A stretch of DNA of 15,371 nt from Candidatus Bathyarchaeota archaeon (GTDB lineage Archaea > Thermoproteota > Bathyarchaeia > Bathyarchaeales > Bathyarchaeaceae): positions 1-15,371 of the forward strand of contig JAOUJL010000019.1 in the NCBI GenBank assembly GCA_029883255.1, read 5' to 3'. A program made the translations under genes and the position numbers. Shown in pieces: positions 14,767 to 15,371 of the stretch; the first letter of the stretch is position 1; each line of letters starts with the position of its first letter. Below the pieces are notes generated by a model. That model had not been told where the DNA came from. It searched no databases and saw only the letters and a program-made list of their open reading frames with translations.

Positions 14767-15371
14767 ATGCGAGTGTACACCTCTATTGAAGGCGTTAACG
14801 CTGAAGTAGACAAGAACAAATTAGTTATACTGTCTGAAAGATCCCTCAAGGTGCTCAGCTCAGCCGTTCTAAACGGAGGCCTCACGAAAGCAAACGCAAT
14901 AATCAACATTAACGTGTCAGAATATCGCGACGAAGAGATCCACAAAAACCCAGAAGACATCCTGAAAAAAGCAGTTGCTGAACTAGACCTTGACTCAGAA
15001 AAAGTTGTGGGAATAATGACGGCTGCAGATGTGCGAAAAGTGGAAGTATTTGATCAAAGACAACAAGACATAACTTTGAGTACCTTTGTAACTGCAGGAG
15101 TCGACGTTTCCGCCACGGCGGGGGAAAACACCGTTTCTAAACAAAATTCTCTAAACATCAATATGGCGGGCACCATCAACATCATATTAATAATCGATGG
15201 AAACCTTACTGAAAGCTGCATGGTTGATGCGGTGAAAACCGTTACAGAAGCCAAGACTGTAGCACTGAGAGAACTGGACTTAAGGAGTTATTTTTCGGGT
15301 GATCTCGCCAGCGGAACAGTAACAGACACCGTCGTTGTCGCATGCACAAAACGAGGAAAACCATTAGAATA
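14767..15371 (+). CDS. cbiZ: Adenosylcobinamide amidohydrolase, 3' end cut by window edge
   Basis: The first 201 codons from the ATG at 14767 are open to the window edge. A strong AGGAGG lies 10 nt upstream. The sequence matches the CbiZ family: an N-terminal strand (MRVYTSIEGVNAEVDKNKLV), SERSLKVLSSAVLNGGL, the TLSTFVTAGVDVSATAGE stretch, a GTINIILIIDGNLTESCMVDAV segment and a late SGTVTDTVVVACT. CbiZ hydrolyses the amide between the corrin ring and the aminopropanol arm of adenosylcobinamide. The adenosylcobyric acid it yields can re-enter cobamide synthesis, so this is a salvage and remodelling enzyme found mainly in archaea. It acts in the cytoplasm. Its divergent neighbour is a B12-domain radical SAM enzyme, which would use the cobamide product. 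The remaining C-terminal part is off the right edge. Confidence 0.93.
   Translation, partial: MRVYTSIEGVNAEVDKNKLVILSERSLKVLSSAVLNGGLTKANAIININVSEYRDEEIHKNPEDILKKAVAELDLDSEKVVGIMTAADVRKVEVFDQRQQDITLSTFVTAGVDVSATAGENTVSKQNSLNINMAGTINIILIIDGNLTESCMVDAVKTVTEAKTVALRELDLRSYFSGDLASGTVTDTVVVACTKRGKPLE

Noticed and set aside
1..15371. CRISPR array, tRNA/rRNA, insertion sequence or known defence genes
   Set aside because: The only regular repeats are coding blade units with no spacer structure. No tRNA arm motifs, transposase or defence-protein motifs were seen.

Overview
The window looks like archaeal chromosome, probably from an uncultured mesophilic TACK lineage such as the Bathyarchaeia. This assignment is an inference. 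It rests on A/T-rich TATA-box promoters, a mix of Shine-Dalgarno-led and apparently leaderless genes, many exported proteins with one C-terminal membrane anchor and a Lys/Arg-rich tail, abundant N-glycosylation sequons, and a CbiZ-type cobamide-salvage enzyme. No marker gene fixes the taxon.

Layout. From 1 to 1713 (minus strand, running off the left edge) lies an exported beta-propeller protein made of near-identical 39-51 residue blades; its DNA is a tandem array of about 120-bp units. A divergent intergenic region (1714-2092) leads to a second propeller protein on the plus strand (2093-4927) with two propellers, an Ig-like domain and a C-terminal anchor. From 4928 to 5464 is a decayed-looking stretch with a short membrane-protein ORF and a small ORF broken by a TGA. 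Next are a secreted or anchored orphan protein (5465-6598, plus), an exported C45-type Ntn hydrolase (6701-8077, minus) and a third propeller protein (8300-10933, plus). An exported NosD-like parallel beta-helix protein (11064-12701, minus) follows. Just past its stop codon is a 42-codon relic that would encode a second, different C-terminal anchor.

The right end changes theme. A cytoplasmic B12-binding-domain radical SAM enzyme (12867-14321, minus) is divergent from cbiZ (from 14767, plus, running off the right edge). These two share a cobalamin connection.

Functionally, about 12.7 kb is devoted to the outside of the cell: propellers, a beta-helix, an Ntn hydrolase and an orphan ectodomain, most with signal peptides and single anchors. 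The alternating orientations and separate promoters suggest individually controlled surface genes rather than one operon. The strongest observations are the recently amplified propeller array, whose longest exact repeat seen lies exactly eight blades away, the orphan C-terminal anchor relic, and the broken gene remnants at 5009-5450. I do not see a CRISPR array, tRNA, rRNA, transposase or known defence system.
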